In this document: positions 28,112 to 35,874 of the stretch, piece after piece | Layout of the letters: each line of letters starts with the position of its first letter | How positions within the stretch are numbered: position 1 is the stretch's first letter | Origin: CAZOEL01 sp964578835 | Lineage (GTDB): Bacteria; Desulfobacterota; Syntrophobacteria; Syntrophobacterales; Syntrophobacteraceae | Assembly (NCBI GenBank): GCA_964578835.1 | Contig: CAZOEL010000012.1 | Location: 1-64,000, forward strand | DNA: 64,000 bases | Direction of reading: 5' to 3' | Position numbers and translations under genes: made by a program | Notes under the pieces: model-generated | Database searches by the model: none | The model's input: only the letters and a program-made list of their open reading frames with translations | What the model was told of the DNA's origin: nothing

Positions 28112-28861
28112 TTGATCATTTTAAGATCTCAGCGTGAAATTGAAAAAATACGCAAGGCATCCAAGATTGTTGCTGAGATTCTCGAGCGTCTCAAAGAGCA
28201 CATCCGCCCGGGCATCACCACTTGGGAGCTGGATGTGCTCAGCGAGGAAATGGCGACGAAGCACAATGCCATCCCTGCCTTCAAGGGTTACCATGGGTTT
28301 CCCTTTACGCTTTGCACGTCCATTAACGAAGAGGTTGTTCACGGGATGCCATCCAAAGATAGAGCGCTGAACGAGGGGGACATTATCAGTCTCGATTTTG
28401 GCGTTTCAGTCGATGGATATTATGGAGACTCGGCGATCACCGTACCGGTTGGCAATGCCGCCCCGGAGGCTGTTAGGCTGTGCGCTACTGCCCAAGAATC
28501 TTTGTACAGAGGCATTCGCCAGGCAGTTGTGGGCAACAGGCTTTCCGACATCTCTCACGCTATTCAAGCCTATGTCGAAGAGAATGGGTTTTCTGTTGTT
28601 AGAGAGTTTGTCGGTCATGGAATTGGCCAACATCTCCACGAGAGCCCCCAGATCCCCAACTACGGTCCTCCCGGCAAAGGCGTCAAGCTCAAGCCCGGGA
28701 TGGTATTCGCCATTGAGCCCATGATTAACGCTGGTCGGTATGAAATTGAGATTCTCTCCGACAAATGGACTGCGGTCACTATTGATCGAAAGCTATCCGC
28801 TCATTTCGAGCATACTATTGCGGTTACTCAGAACGGACCTGAGATACTGACCAAGCACTAA
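28112..28861 (+). CDS. map: Methionine aminopeptidase type I
   Basis: It removes the initiator Met from new proteins. The 249-residue protein has the pita-bread fold landmarks: INEEVVHGMPS, the metal ligands in SLDFGVSVDGYYGDSAITV, GHGIGQHLHESPQIPNYGPP and the final HFEHTIAVT. It has no N-terminal SH3-like extension (type Ia form). The start is TTG 28112, 12 bases after adk, giving MIILRSQREIEKIRKASKIV. Confidence 0.97.
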   Translation: MIILRSQREIEKIRKASKIVAEILERLKEHIRPGITTWELDVLSEEMATKHNAIPAFKGYHGFPFTLCTSINEEVVHGMPSKDRALNEGDIISLDFGVSVDGYYGDSAITVPVGNAAPEAVRLCATAQESLYRGIRQAVVGNRLSDISHAIQAYVEENGFSVVREFVGHGIGQHLHESPQIPNYGPPGKGVKLKPGMVFAIEPMINAGRYEIEILSDKWTAVTIDRKLSAHFEHTIAVTQNGPEILTKH

Positions 28862-28868
28862 AATTTTC

Positions 28869-28897
28869 TTTACACATTGCGAATAATGGAATATTAT
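28869..28897 (+). promoter_or_regulatory. Probable sigma70 promoter for infA-rpmJ-alpha cluster
   Basis: TTTACA (28869-28874), a 17-base spacer and TATTAT (28892-28897) match the consensus well. It lies in the AT-rich 82-base gap between map and infA, 46 bases before the infA ATG. It would allow independent expression of IF1 and the alpha operon. Confidence 0.7.
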
Positions 28898-28943
28898 AAT
28901 TTGTTTCATGTGTTACTTCGCAACCTAAGGAGATACGTAGAAC

Positions 28944-29165
28944 ATGGCTAAAGAGGACGCTATAGAGGTTGAAGGCACCGTCGTAGAAACCCTCCCGAAC
29001 GCCATGTTTCGTGTGGAGTTGCCCAACGGCCATAGGATTCTGGCTCATATTTCCGGCAAGATGAGAATGCATTTCATCCGCATACTACCCGGAGACAAAG
29101 TCACTGTCGAGCTTTCGCCGTACGACCTGAGCCGTGGCCGCATCACATACAGGTCCAAGTCCTGA
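28944..29165 (+). CDS. infA: Translation initiation factor IF-1
   Basis: IF-1 blocks the A site during initiation. The 73-residue OB-fold protein begins MAKEDAIEVEGTVVETLPNA. It contains FRVELPNGHRILAHISGKMR and ends RITYRSKS, as expected. CTAAGGAGA lies upstream of ATG. A good promoter precedes it. Confidence 0.98.
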   Translation: MAKEDAIEVEGTVVETLPNAMFRVELPNGHRILAHISGKMRMHFIRILPGDKVTVELSPYDLSRGRITYRSKS

Positions 29166-29204
29166 AGACTTTGCTGGCTATATTTATGAGAAAGGGAAAA
29201 CGGC

Positions 29205-29318
29205 ATGAAAGTGCGAGCATCGGTTAAGCGCATCTGTCGAAAATGCAAGATTATCAGGCGACACGGCTGTGTCCGTGTCATTTGTGAGAATCCCAGACAC
29301 AAACAGAGACAAGGCTAA
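29205..29318 (+). CDS. rpmJ: 50S ribosomal protein L36
   Basis: A 37-residue protein reading MKVRASVKRICRKCKIIRRH, ending NPRHKQRQG. The zinc ligands C11, C14, C27 and H32 are present, so it is the C+ form. AAAGGGAAAA lies upstream of ATG. It lies between infA and rpsM, the canonical place. Confidence 0.96.
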   Translation: MKVRASVKRICRKCKIIRRHGCVRVICENPRHKQRQG

Positions 29319-29333
29319 TCGGAGGAACGGGCA

Positions 29334-29708
29334 TTGGCACGCATTGCAGGTATTGATCTTCCAAAGAATAAGCGGATCGAGATCGGTCTAACGTATATCT
29401 ATGGCATCGGACGCGCAACTGCGCAGAAGATTCTCGAAGAGGGCGGAATCGATCGCAATATCAAGACAGATGACCTGACCGAGGTCCAGGTCAACACGAT
29501 CAGGCAGGTCATCGACTCCCACTACAAAGTAGAAGGCGATCTTCGCACCGAAATTTCGATGAACATCAAGCGTCTGATGGATCTCGGGTGTTATCGCGGA
29601 TTAAGGCATAGGCGAGGCTTGCCCGTTCACGGCCAACGTACGCACACAAATGCTCGCACGCGCAAGGGACCAAGAAGATCCGTAATGGGTAAACGCAAAA
29701 AGGCATAG
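29334..29708 (+). CDS. rpsM: 30S ribosomal protein S13
   Basis: S13 bridges to the 50S subunit in the 30S head. The start is TTG 29334, with CGGAGGAA upstream, and gives MARIAGIDLPKNKRIEIGLT. The 124-residue protein has YIYGIGRATAQKILEE and the C-terminal GLRHRRGLPVHGQRTHTNAR. It follows rpmJ by 15 bases. Confidence 0.97.
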   Translation: MARIAGIDLPKNKRIEIGLTYIYGIGRATAQKILEEGGIDRNIKTDDLTEVQVNTIRQVIDSHYKVEGDLRTEISMNIKRLMDLGCYRGLRHRRGLPVHGQRTHTNARTRKGPRRSVMGKRKKA

Positions 29709-29720
29709 CATGGAGGAATC

Positions 29721-30113
29721 ATGGCTAGGGATAAAGCGGCCTCGCGTAAGAAGAAAGAACGAAAGAACATTCTGAACGGCATTGCCCACATCCGCTCAAC
29801 GTTCAACAACACGATTGTTACAATTACTGATACCAGCGGTAATGCGTTGTCCTGGGCCACAGCCGGTAGTCAGGGCTTCAAAGGTTCCCGAAAAAGCACG
29901 CCTTTTGCGGCTCAGATTGCTGCCGAAATCGCCGGCAAAAGAGCTATGGAGCATGGTGTTCAGAACCTTGAAGTCTATGTCAAAGGCCCCGGCAGCGGGC
30001 GTGAAGCTGCTTTGCGCGCTCTCCAGGCGTCTGGGTTCAATATTACTCTCATCAAAGACGTTACTCCTATTCCTCATAATGGGTGTCGTCCGCCGAAGCG
30101 CCGTCGCGTATAA
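29721..30113 (+). CDS. rpsK: 30S ribosomal protein S11
   Basis: S11 forms the platform near the E site. The 130-residue protein has GIAHIRSTFNNTIVTITDTS, GFKGSRKSTPFAAQIAAE and ends PHNGCRPPKRRRV, as expected. TGGAGGAATC precedes ATG. The 123-base gap to rpsD holds GCGCATGAA (near 30136) and an inverse TTCATGCGC (near 30178). Confidence 0.97.
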   Translation: MARDKAASRKKKERKNILNGIAHIRSTFNNTIVTITDTSGNALSWATAGSQGFKGSRKSTPFAAQIAAEIAGKRAMEHGVQNLEVYVKGPGSGREAALRALQASGFNITLIKDVTPIPHNGCRPPKRRRV

Positions 30114-30236
30114 CTAATTTGCCGCTCTTGGAGCGCATGAATATCTCTCGCTCCATATACTTCTCGGGCGCTCTCTTTTCATGCGCCTTGCGCGTAAGTT
30201 CTTGTTCATGAAATCGACATTAAGGAGGAAATCACC

Positions 30237-30863
30237 TTGGCTCGATATACTGGTTTTAACTGTCGGATTTGCCGGCGAGAAACCATGAAGCTCTACCTCA
30301 AGGGCGATCGTTGTTTTTCTGATAAATGCGCCGTGGAGCGCCGCAACTATCCCCCGGGTCAGCACGGGCAATCCCGCGGCAAGTTTTCCGACTATGGCCT
30401 TCAGCTGCGCGAGAAGCAGAAGATCAAACGCATGTACGGCCTCGTCGAAAAGCAATTTAAGGCCTATTTCAAGATTGCCGATCGGCAGAAGGGCGTTACC
30501 GGCACTAATTTTCTCATTCTTCTCGAGCGCCGTTTGGATAATACGGTTTACCGCTTGGGTTTTGCCAACTCCCGCGATCAGGCGCGACAGCTCGTGCGTC
30601 ACAATCACTTTCTTGTAAATGGGAAGAAAGTCAACATTCCTTCCTTCCTGCTGCGACCAGGAGATCAGATTTCTGTTGCTGAGGGCAGCCGCCAACTGAC
30701 CGCAATCAACGACGCCATGGAAGCTATGCCGCGGCGCGGGCTTCCATCCTGGCTGGATGTCGACAAGGCCGCTTACCAGGGGTCGTTCAAAAATTACCCT
30801 GCCCGCGAAGAGATGAATCTCCCTGTGCAGGAACATCTTATAGTTGAATTCTACTCTAAATAG
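30237..30863 (+). CDS. rpsD: 30S ribosomal protein S4
   Basis: S4 nucleates 30S assembly and often autoregulates the alpha operon. The start is TTG 30237 with AAGGAGGAAA upstream. The 208-residue protein has an N-terminal zinc site with C-RIC-R and CFSDKC (about 9-31), RRNYPPGQHGQSRGKFSDYG, and the S4 RNA-binding domain RRLDNTVYRLGFANSRDQAR (about 97-116). The order rpsM-rpsK-rpsD-rpoA is standard. Confidence 0.97.
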   Translation: MARYTGFNCRICRRETMKLYLKGDRCFSDKCAVERRNYPPGQHGQSRGKFSDYGLQLREKQKIKRMYGLVEKQFKAYFKIADRQKGVTGTNFLILLERRLDNTVYRLGFANSRDQARQLVRHNHFLVNGKKVNIPSFLLRPGDQISVAEGSRQLTAINDAMEAMPRRGLPSWLDVDKAAYQGSFKNYPAREEMNLPVQEHLIVEFYSK

Positions 30864-30995
30864 GAGAAGTACTTTCCCTCACATATCTTTCCGGTTTGGG
30901 TGCCTGATTGGCAGCGCACTCTCTCCGGATTTTGTTATTTCCCTCCCTGGAGAGGTTAATCCTGTTGGGAATATACTTTCTTATGAGGAATAAAC

Positions 30996-32003
30996 ATGCA
31001 AAGGAATTGGCGCGAACTAATCAAACCCAAGCGCTTGGAAAGTGACACCAAAGGTCGCCCCGACACCTACGGAAAATTCGAATGTGAGCCGTTGGAGCGG
31101 GGATTTGGGATTACCTTGGGTAACGCCCTGCGCCGCATCCTCCTGTCATCGCTTCAAGGCGCAGCAATTACCAGCGTAAAGGTCGATGGCGTTCTTCACG
31201 AGTTCTCCACTATCCCTGGCGTTTTGGAGGATGTTACTGACATTATACTGAATTTAAAAGAAGTTCGCTTCAAGATGAGTTCTGAAGCTCCCAGGCTGTT
31301 GGTCATTGAAAAAGATGGCGAGGGAGAGGTTGTCGCAGGGGATATACGCACGGATGTATACGTTGACGTTCTCAATCCCAGTCGCCATATTTGCACTCTG
31401 GCCAAGGACGCCAAACTTCGTATGGAGCTTAGCCTTAGGCAAGGGAAGGGTTATGTGCCTGCGGACCGCAATGCCGATGAAAACCAGCCTATCGGGACCA
31501 TACCCATAGACGCCATATTCTCACCGGTGCGTAAAGTGAGCTATGTTGTCACCCAGGCTCGCGTTGGCCAGATCACCGATTATGACAAGCTCACCATGGA
31601 AATATGGACGGACGGCAGCGTCAAGCCCGATGATGCTCTCGCTTACGCCGCCAAGATTTTAAAAGACCAGCTCTCCATCTTCATCAACTTCGAGGAGGAG
31701 GTCGAAACGAGCGAAGAAGACATCCGCATTGAGCCCGACTACAACGAGAACCTCTTTCGCAGTGTCGACGAGCTCGAGCTTTCTGTTCGTTCAGCCAATT
31801 GCCTTAAGAATGCTGACATTAAGTTCATTGGGGAGCTCGTTCAGAAGACTGAAGCGGAAATGCTCAAGACAAAGAACTTCGGACGCAAATCGCTGAACGA
31901 AATCAAAGAAATTCTTTCTGAAATGGGATTAGCCCTTGGTATGAAGTTAGACAATTTTCCAAGTCGCGAGCAGATCGAGGACAGAAGAAAGGAACAGGAA
32001 TAG
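30996..32003 (+). CDS. rpoA: DNA-directed RNA polymerase subunit alpha
   Basis: The alpha dimer starts RNA polymerase assembly and contacts activators and UP elements. The 335-residue protein has the N-terminal domain with FGITLGNALRRILLSSLQGA (about 35-54). A linker near 235-250 leads to the C-terminal domain with LELSVRSANCLKNADIKFIG and GRKSLNEIKEILSEMGL. ATGAGGAAT lies upstream of ATG. Confidence 0.98.
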   Translation: MQRNWRELIKPKRLESDTKGRPDTYGKFECEPLERGFGITLGNALRRILLSSLQGAAITSVKVDGVLHEFSTIPGVLEDVTDIILNLKEVRFKMSSEAPRLLVIEKDGEGEVVAGDIRTDVYVDVLNPSRHICTLAKDAKLRMELSLRQGKGYVPADRNADENQPIGTIPIDAIFSPVRKVSYVVTQARVGQITDYDKLTMEIWTDGSVKPDDALAYAAKILKDQLSIFINFEEEVETSEEDIRIEPDYNENLFRSVDELELSVRSANCLKNADIKFIGELVQKTEAEMLKTKNFGRKSLNEIKEILSEMGLALGMKLDNFPSREQIEDRRKEQE

Positions 32004-32005
32004 CC

Positions 32006-32473
32006 ATGCGTCATGGAGTTGCAGGCAGGAAGCTGAATCGGATGACTAGTCACAGACTAGCCATGTTTAGAAATATGGCCACTTCATTGCTCAATCATGA
32101 AAAGATATACACCACTTTGCCGAAAGCTAAAGAGATTCGTAAATGGACCGAATGGATGGTGACTCTTGGCAAGCGTGGCGACCTGCACGCTAGACGCCAA
32201 GCCCTCGCTTTCATACGAGAAAAAGATGTAGTCCACAAACTGTTTACCGAGATTGGTCCCCGGTATCAAAATCGTGCAGGCGGCTATACCCGAATCGTTA
32301 AGGTGGGCTTCCGCCGCGGCGATGCCGCCCCAATGTGCCTGATTGAACTCGTCGCCGATTCATCCGCCAAAAAGCAGAAGGTCACCCCTAAAGCTTCGGC
32401 CCCCAGTAACGAGCCGGTCTCTGCAGAGGCGTCTACTTCTCAGCAAACTCCCAAAGCTGACACGACCGAGTAG
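32006..32473 (+). CDS. rplQ: 50S ribosomal protein L17
   Basis: The core (about 1-118) matches L17: MRHGVAGRKLNRMTSHRLAM, RNMATSLLNHEKIYTTLPKA and GGYTRIVKVGFRRGDAAPMC. The last about 37 residues form a low-complexity Ala/Ser/Pro/Lys tail, longer than in E. coli (127 residues in total there). It starts 2 bases after rpoA and ends the alpha operon; a 16-bp hairpin follows. Confidence 0.97.
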   Translation: MRHGVAGRKLNRMTSHRLAMFRNMATSLLNHEKIYTTLPKAKEIRKWTEWMVTLGKRGDLHARRQALAFIREKDVVHKLFTEIGPRYQNRAGGYTRIVKVGFRRGDAAPMCLIELVADSSAKKQKVTPKASAPSNEPVSAEASTSQQTPKADTTE

Positions 32474-32515
32474 CTGAAACTTCAATTTGACGCCAGGTGA
32501 AGGTTTAGAATCGAA

Positions 32516-32554
32516 AAGCCTCAACATGCCGCGATATACGGCATGTTGAGGCTT
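32516..32554. terminator. Bidirectional terminator hairpin after rplQ
   Basis: A perfect 16-bp stem: 32516-32531 (AAGCCTCAACATGCCG) pairs with 32539-32554 around a 7-base loop. On the plus strand it is followed by CGCAAGC, without a T-run. On the minus strand the stem is followed by TTCGATTC (with CTTTTCG across the end), so it may better stop the minus-strand gene at 32729-32950. It separates two converging transcription units. Confidence 0.7.
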
Positions 32555-32728
32555 CGCAAGCATAAAACCAATCTTACCGCTTTTGAAGGCATTCAATGCG
32601 GCGCGCTGAAAGATCCACCGCTTTGAAGGGTTCGAATTGGCGCAAGCGATGTCACTCCTAGCCGTCCACCCTGACCCGGACAGAAATGAGGCTTCGCTCT
32701 TACACGGCGCAAAGCCGTTCAATCCAGA

Positions 32729-32950
32729 TTAAGACGAAGCTTCTTCCTCCTTCTGATAGTTATGTGCGCAGTCTCTACAAGTGAAGCCGCTCCACATTCC
32801 TTTTGCGGCCTTATCCAGACAAGCATCATAATAACCACACGCAAAGTTTCGCACACCTTTGCCCTCTTTACACATGCTCGGGTTTGGGCCGTTTCTTCCA
32901 CCCTTTTCAGGCTGCGCAGACTGCCCACGACAAACCCTTTCTTTTGGCAT
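32729..32950 (-). CDS. Small Cys-rich protein, probable zinc binding
   Basis: A 73-residue protein with no homologue that I can name. It has seven Cys, arranged as C7, C27, C38, C44 and C58-xx-C61 within CGYYDACLDKAAKGMWSGFT followed by CRDC. That arrangement suggests a structural metal site. I chose ATG at 32950 because AAGGAG lies 9 bases upstream on the minus strand; the frame extends 7 codons further without a better signal. The gene is alone on the minus strand between rplQ and a membrane protein gene. The composition (ordered Cys, Trp, Tyr) argues against a chance ORF. Confidence 0.65.
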   Translation of the reverse strand: MPKERVCRGQSAQPEKGGRNGPNPSMCKEGKGVRNFACGYYDACLDKAAKGMWSGFTCRDCAHNYQKEEEASS

Positions 32951-33340
32951 ATCAACAATCTCCTTACTCAAAAATCCCCGAGAGGCCTTCCTCTCTCAGC
33001 GCTCAATGAAGCCAGAGAGACAACAATCACCAACTAAGGCGCTCTATGAAAGTGCTACCACGCATCACGATTCAACACTCCATGGCAGCCCAGTTATGCC
33101 TGTAGGCAAAGCCCCTTACCAAAAGCTCCGAAACACCCTCCCCTTCCTTTGTTTCCACTATTATACAATACTGAAGCAATATTAAACATTCCTCCCATAA
33201 AATCAAAGTAAGCGCTATTTTTCCCGCCGAAATGCGCCAGCTCAATCGTAATAGACAGTCTATAAACGCAACAACGCGTTGAAAACCCTCCTGCCCTACG
33301 TTTATACTACAATGAACAATTTCAAGGAAAGAAGAAGATA
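32951..33340. other. Divergent intergenic region
   Basis: These 390 bases separate the minus-strand Cys-rich gene from the plus-strand membrane protein gene. Near the left end GAGAGG and CCTCTC form a small dyad (about 32983-32998). A minus-strand TATAAT is present at 33162-33167 but without a good -35. The plus-strand promoter at 33279-33308 is clear. No credible coding sequence is seen. Confidence 0.5.
33279..33308 (+). promoter_or_regulatory. Probable promoter for the membrane protein-rimO unit
   Basis: TTGAAA (33279-33284), an 18-base spacer and TATACT (33303-33308) match the sigma70 consensus at 5 of 6 positions each. The next start codon lies 32 bases downstream. Confidence 0.65.
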
Positions 33341-34321
33341 GTGAATTGCAGATCGAGAGGGCATGGCTTGAGCACACACACGAAGCGAGCGGCATCCATC
33401 TTTTCGATGGCCGTCGCCGCTATAGTATTTGCGTTTGCGGCCGTTAAGATGCTTCAAAAGCAGGACCCGTTTTACACCTGGTTCTATTGTTTCGCCTGGT
33501 GGAGCTTCATTCTATTCGGACAATCTCTTTTGTATTTTCGCTTTGGCGAGTCCACTCTCTTTTGCAGACCGAAAGATCTCTTTTTGTGGCTGCCATTATC
33601 TATCACAATATGGCTCATATTCGAAGCCTTCAATTTTCGACTCAATAATTGGAGTTACATCAATGTTCCTTCATCAAAAGGGGTTCGCTGGGGAGGGTAT
33701 GCATTGTCGTTCGCAACTGTACTTCCCGGTATTTTCACGATGAAGTCGCTCTTGGAGCTTTCGCTTTCTACGGGCAAAGTCCGGCGCTCTCCCTCCACTC
33801 CCTCTTACCGCTTCGGTTTCATTCTTATTCCCATTGGCGTCGTCTCCCTGCTTCTGCCAATCTTATGGCCCGCATATTTCTTTCCTCTTGTCTGGATCGG
33901 CTTCATATTTCTTCTCGATCCTCTGAACTTGTTGCTCGGCGGCAGATCTCTTCTCTCGGAGGCGCGTCACGGCTCTTATCAGAATCTCGTTTTTACTCTT
34001 GCTGCTGGAATGCTCTGCGGAATTCTCTGGGAGTTTTGGAATTATTGGGCTGGGTCCAAATGGATTTATACCATACCGTATGTTGATTGGATCAAAGTCT
34101 TTGAAATGCCCTTTTTAGGATTCTTCGGATTCCCTCCTTTCGCAATTGAGTGCCTGGTTATGACCAATTTTCTGACGATTGTGATGAAGCGGATGAAGCA
34201 ACTCGAATCTCCAAGGACAAAGGGCGTCCTTACGATTTCCGCTATCCTTCTTGTTGTTTTATTCGATTTGCTTGTTTTTTCCGGCATAGACCGTTTTACA
34301 GTTATCTCTTATAGGAACTAA
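33341..34321 (+). CDS. Polytopic membrane protein of unknown function
   Basis: A 326-residue protein with about eight or nine hydrophobic helices; I do not recognise the family. The most distinctive stretch is near residues 225-275. It holds AAGMLCGILWEFWNYWAG, then KWIYTIPYVDWIKVFEMPFL and GFFGFPPFAIECLVMTNF. The density of Trp, Glu and Pro in the membrane region there suggests a conserved functional core rather than a generic channel. The start is GTG 33341; a TTG at 33368 is an alternative. rimO starts 5 bases after the stop, so the two are probably cotranscribed. Confidence 0.75.
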   Translation: MNCRSRGHGLSTHTKRAASIFSMAVAAIVFAFAAVKMLQKQDPFYTWFYCFAWWSFILFGQSLLYFRFGESTLFCRPKDLFLWLPLSITIWLIFEAFNFRLNNWSYINVPSSKGVRWGGYALSFATVLPGIFTMKSLLELSLSTGKVRRSPSTPSYRFGFILIPIGVVSLLLPILWPAYFFPLVWIGFIFLLDPLNLLLGGRSLLSEARHGSYQNLVFTLAAGMLCGILWEFWNYWAGSKWIYTIPYVDWIKVFEMPFLGFFGFPPFAIECLVMTNFLTIVMKRMKQLESPRTKGVLTISAILLVVLFDLLVFSGIDRFTVISYRN

Positions 34322-34326
34322 TAGCA

Positions 34327-35664
34327 ATGGAACGAACTGCTGCGGTTGTCAGCCTCGGCTGCTCAAAGAATTTGGTTGACAGTGAGACAATGGTCGCCCA
34401 ACTCACTCACCTTGGGTACGTGATGGTCGATGACCCTCAATTGGCATCCCTTATTCTTTTAAATACATGCGGCTTTCTCGAAAGCGCAGTTGAAGAAGCC
34501 ATAGAGACAGCTCTTCAACTGGCGTCCCATAAAGAAACCGGCGCTTGCAGCCTCCTCATATTGGCTGGATGCATGGTTCAGCGCTACGGAAAGAAACTTG
34601 TCAGCCTTATGCCTGAAGTGGATCTATTTGTTGGAACATCACATTTCCATCAACTGACAAACATACTCGCACAACATGAATTACGGAACCGAAGAAAGAT
34701 TTGGATCTCGAGGCCAAAGCACCTCATCGACAGCAACACGCCAAGGCTTGTATCGACCAGCCCCTACTCCGCGTACATTAAGATTGCGGAAGGATGCAGC
34801 AACACTTGTTCATTTTGTCTCATACCCCGTCTTCGCGGATCTCTTAGAAGCCGCACCGTCGAGGACATTCGCATCGAAGCTTCGCGATTTGCTGCCGAAG
34901 GCGTGAAAGAGATCAACCTCATAGCGCAGGACACCACCGCCTTTGGCTGCGATTTGGGAGAGAAGGACGCCATCATAAAGCTTCTGCACGTTTTGGAGGA
35001 AGTCGAGAAGATCGAGTGGATACGCATTCTCTACGCATATCCCGATCGCATAAATGAGGAACTTCTTCGCCTCATCGCCCGATCGTCGAAGATTGTTCCA
35101 TATCTTGACATTCCTATTCAGCACTGCGTCCCCAAAATACTCAGATTCATGAGGCGGCAAAATCCCGATTCCGGCACAAGCGAATTGATATCCAAAATAC
35201 GCTCCTTTATACCCGATATTGCGTTGAGGACCTCGCTCATGGTGGGTTTTCCAGGAGAGACGGACGATGATTTTTTCGAATTGCTCGAGTTTGTCCACAA
35301 GACCGAATTCGATCATGCAGGGGTATTCTCCTTTTCGCCTGAGCCGGGTAGTCGAGCTGCAAAGCTACCCAACCAGGTAAGCGATGAAGTCAAGGAGCAG
35401 AGGCGAAACACCCTGCTTGCGGCGCAGCAGGATGTTTCAAAGCGGCTCCTCGAGAAGAAAATCGGTAAAATCGCCCCCGTGTTGATAGAAGGCGCTCATC
35501 CTGAAACCGAGCTTCTTCTCGCTGGACGTCTCCCCACACAAGCGCCCGAAGTTGACGGAGAGGTTCTGATAACCCGAGGGACGTGCAATCCGGGTGAAAT
35601 ACGGCTTGCTAAGATTACCAACTCTTACGACTATGATCTTGCCGCGGAGCTTTTAGAGGAATAG
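34327..35664 (+). CDS. rimO: Ribosomal protein S12 methylthiotransferase RimO
   Basis: A radical SAM enzyme that adds a methylthio group to Asp89 of S12. The N-terminal UPF0004 domain starts AAVVSLGCSKNLVDSE and holds its three Cys (C11, and the Cys in LNTCGF and LAGCMV). The radical SAM motif EGCSNTCSFCLIPRLRGSLR begins near residue 156. A C-terminal TRAM domain follows. The length of 445 fits RimO and not MiaB. The S12 encoded at 13968 has the target Asp in RVKDLPG. Confidence 0.95.
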   Translation: MERTAAVVSLGCSKNLVDSETMVAQLTHLGYVMVDDPQLASLILLNTCGFLESAVEEAIETALQLASHKETGACSLLILAGCMVQRYGKKLVSLMPEVDLFVGTSHFHQLTNILAQHELRNRRKIWISRPKHLIDSNTPRLVSTSPYSAYIKIAEGCSNTCSFCLIPRLRGSLRSRTVEDIRIEASRFAAEGVKEINLIAQDTTAFGCDLGEKDAIIKLLHVLEEVEKIEWIRILYAYPDRINEELLRLIARSSKIVPYLDIPIQHCVPKILRFMRRQNPDSGTSELISKIRSFIPDIALRTSLMVGFPGETDDDFFELLEFVHKTEFDHAGVFSFSPEPGSRAAKLPNQVSDEVKEQRRNTLLAAQQDVSKRLLEKKIGKIAPVLIEGAHPETELLLAGRLPTQAPEVDGEVLITRGTCNPGEIRLAKITNSYDYDLAAELLEE

Positions 35665-35782
35665 ACAAAATCTTGCGAGGAATCTATGAAGCGCTTGTCC
35701 TTTTCTCCTGGTTCGGCTGCTCCTTTTACCTTTTTGCGAAAGTCGGGCTTTTCTTTGACGCTTTCCCCTCGAGCAAAACGTT

Positions 35783-35811
35783 TTGACATATGACCAATTT
35801 TTCGTTATGAA
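35783..35811 (+). promoter_or_regulatory. Probable promoter upstream of the polyprenyl synthase gene
   Basis: A consensus TTGACA (35783-35788), a 17-base spacer and TATGAA (35806-35811). It lies in the 210-base gap after rimO, which holds no gene. It would drive the polyprenyl synthase gene. Confidence 0.6.
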
Positions 35812-35874
35812 GCTAATGGTTGGAGTTGAAAAGAACATAAACGGCAGACTCTTAGACATGCATAAATCTGCATT

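Noticed and set aside
32360..32722. Minus-strand 120-codon frame over the rplQ end and terminator
   Set aside because: It overlaps the rplQ tail and the 16-bp hairpin in antisense; low complexity, no start signal.
33072..33395. Minus-strand 107-codon frame in the intergenic region before the membrane protein gene
   Set aside because: It crosses the plus-strand promoter and the start of the next gene; no motif and no ribosome-binding site.
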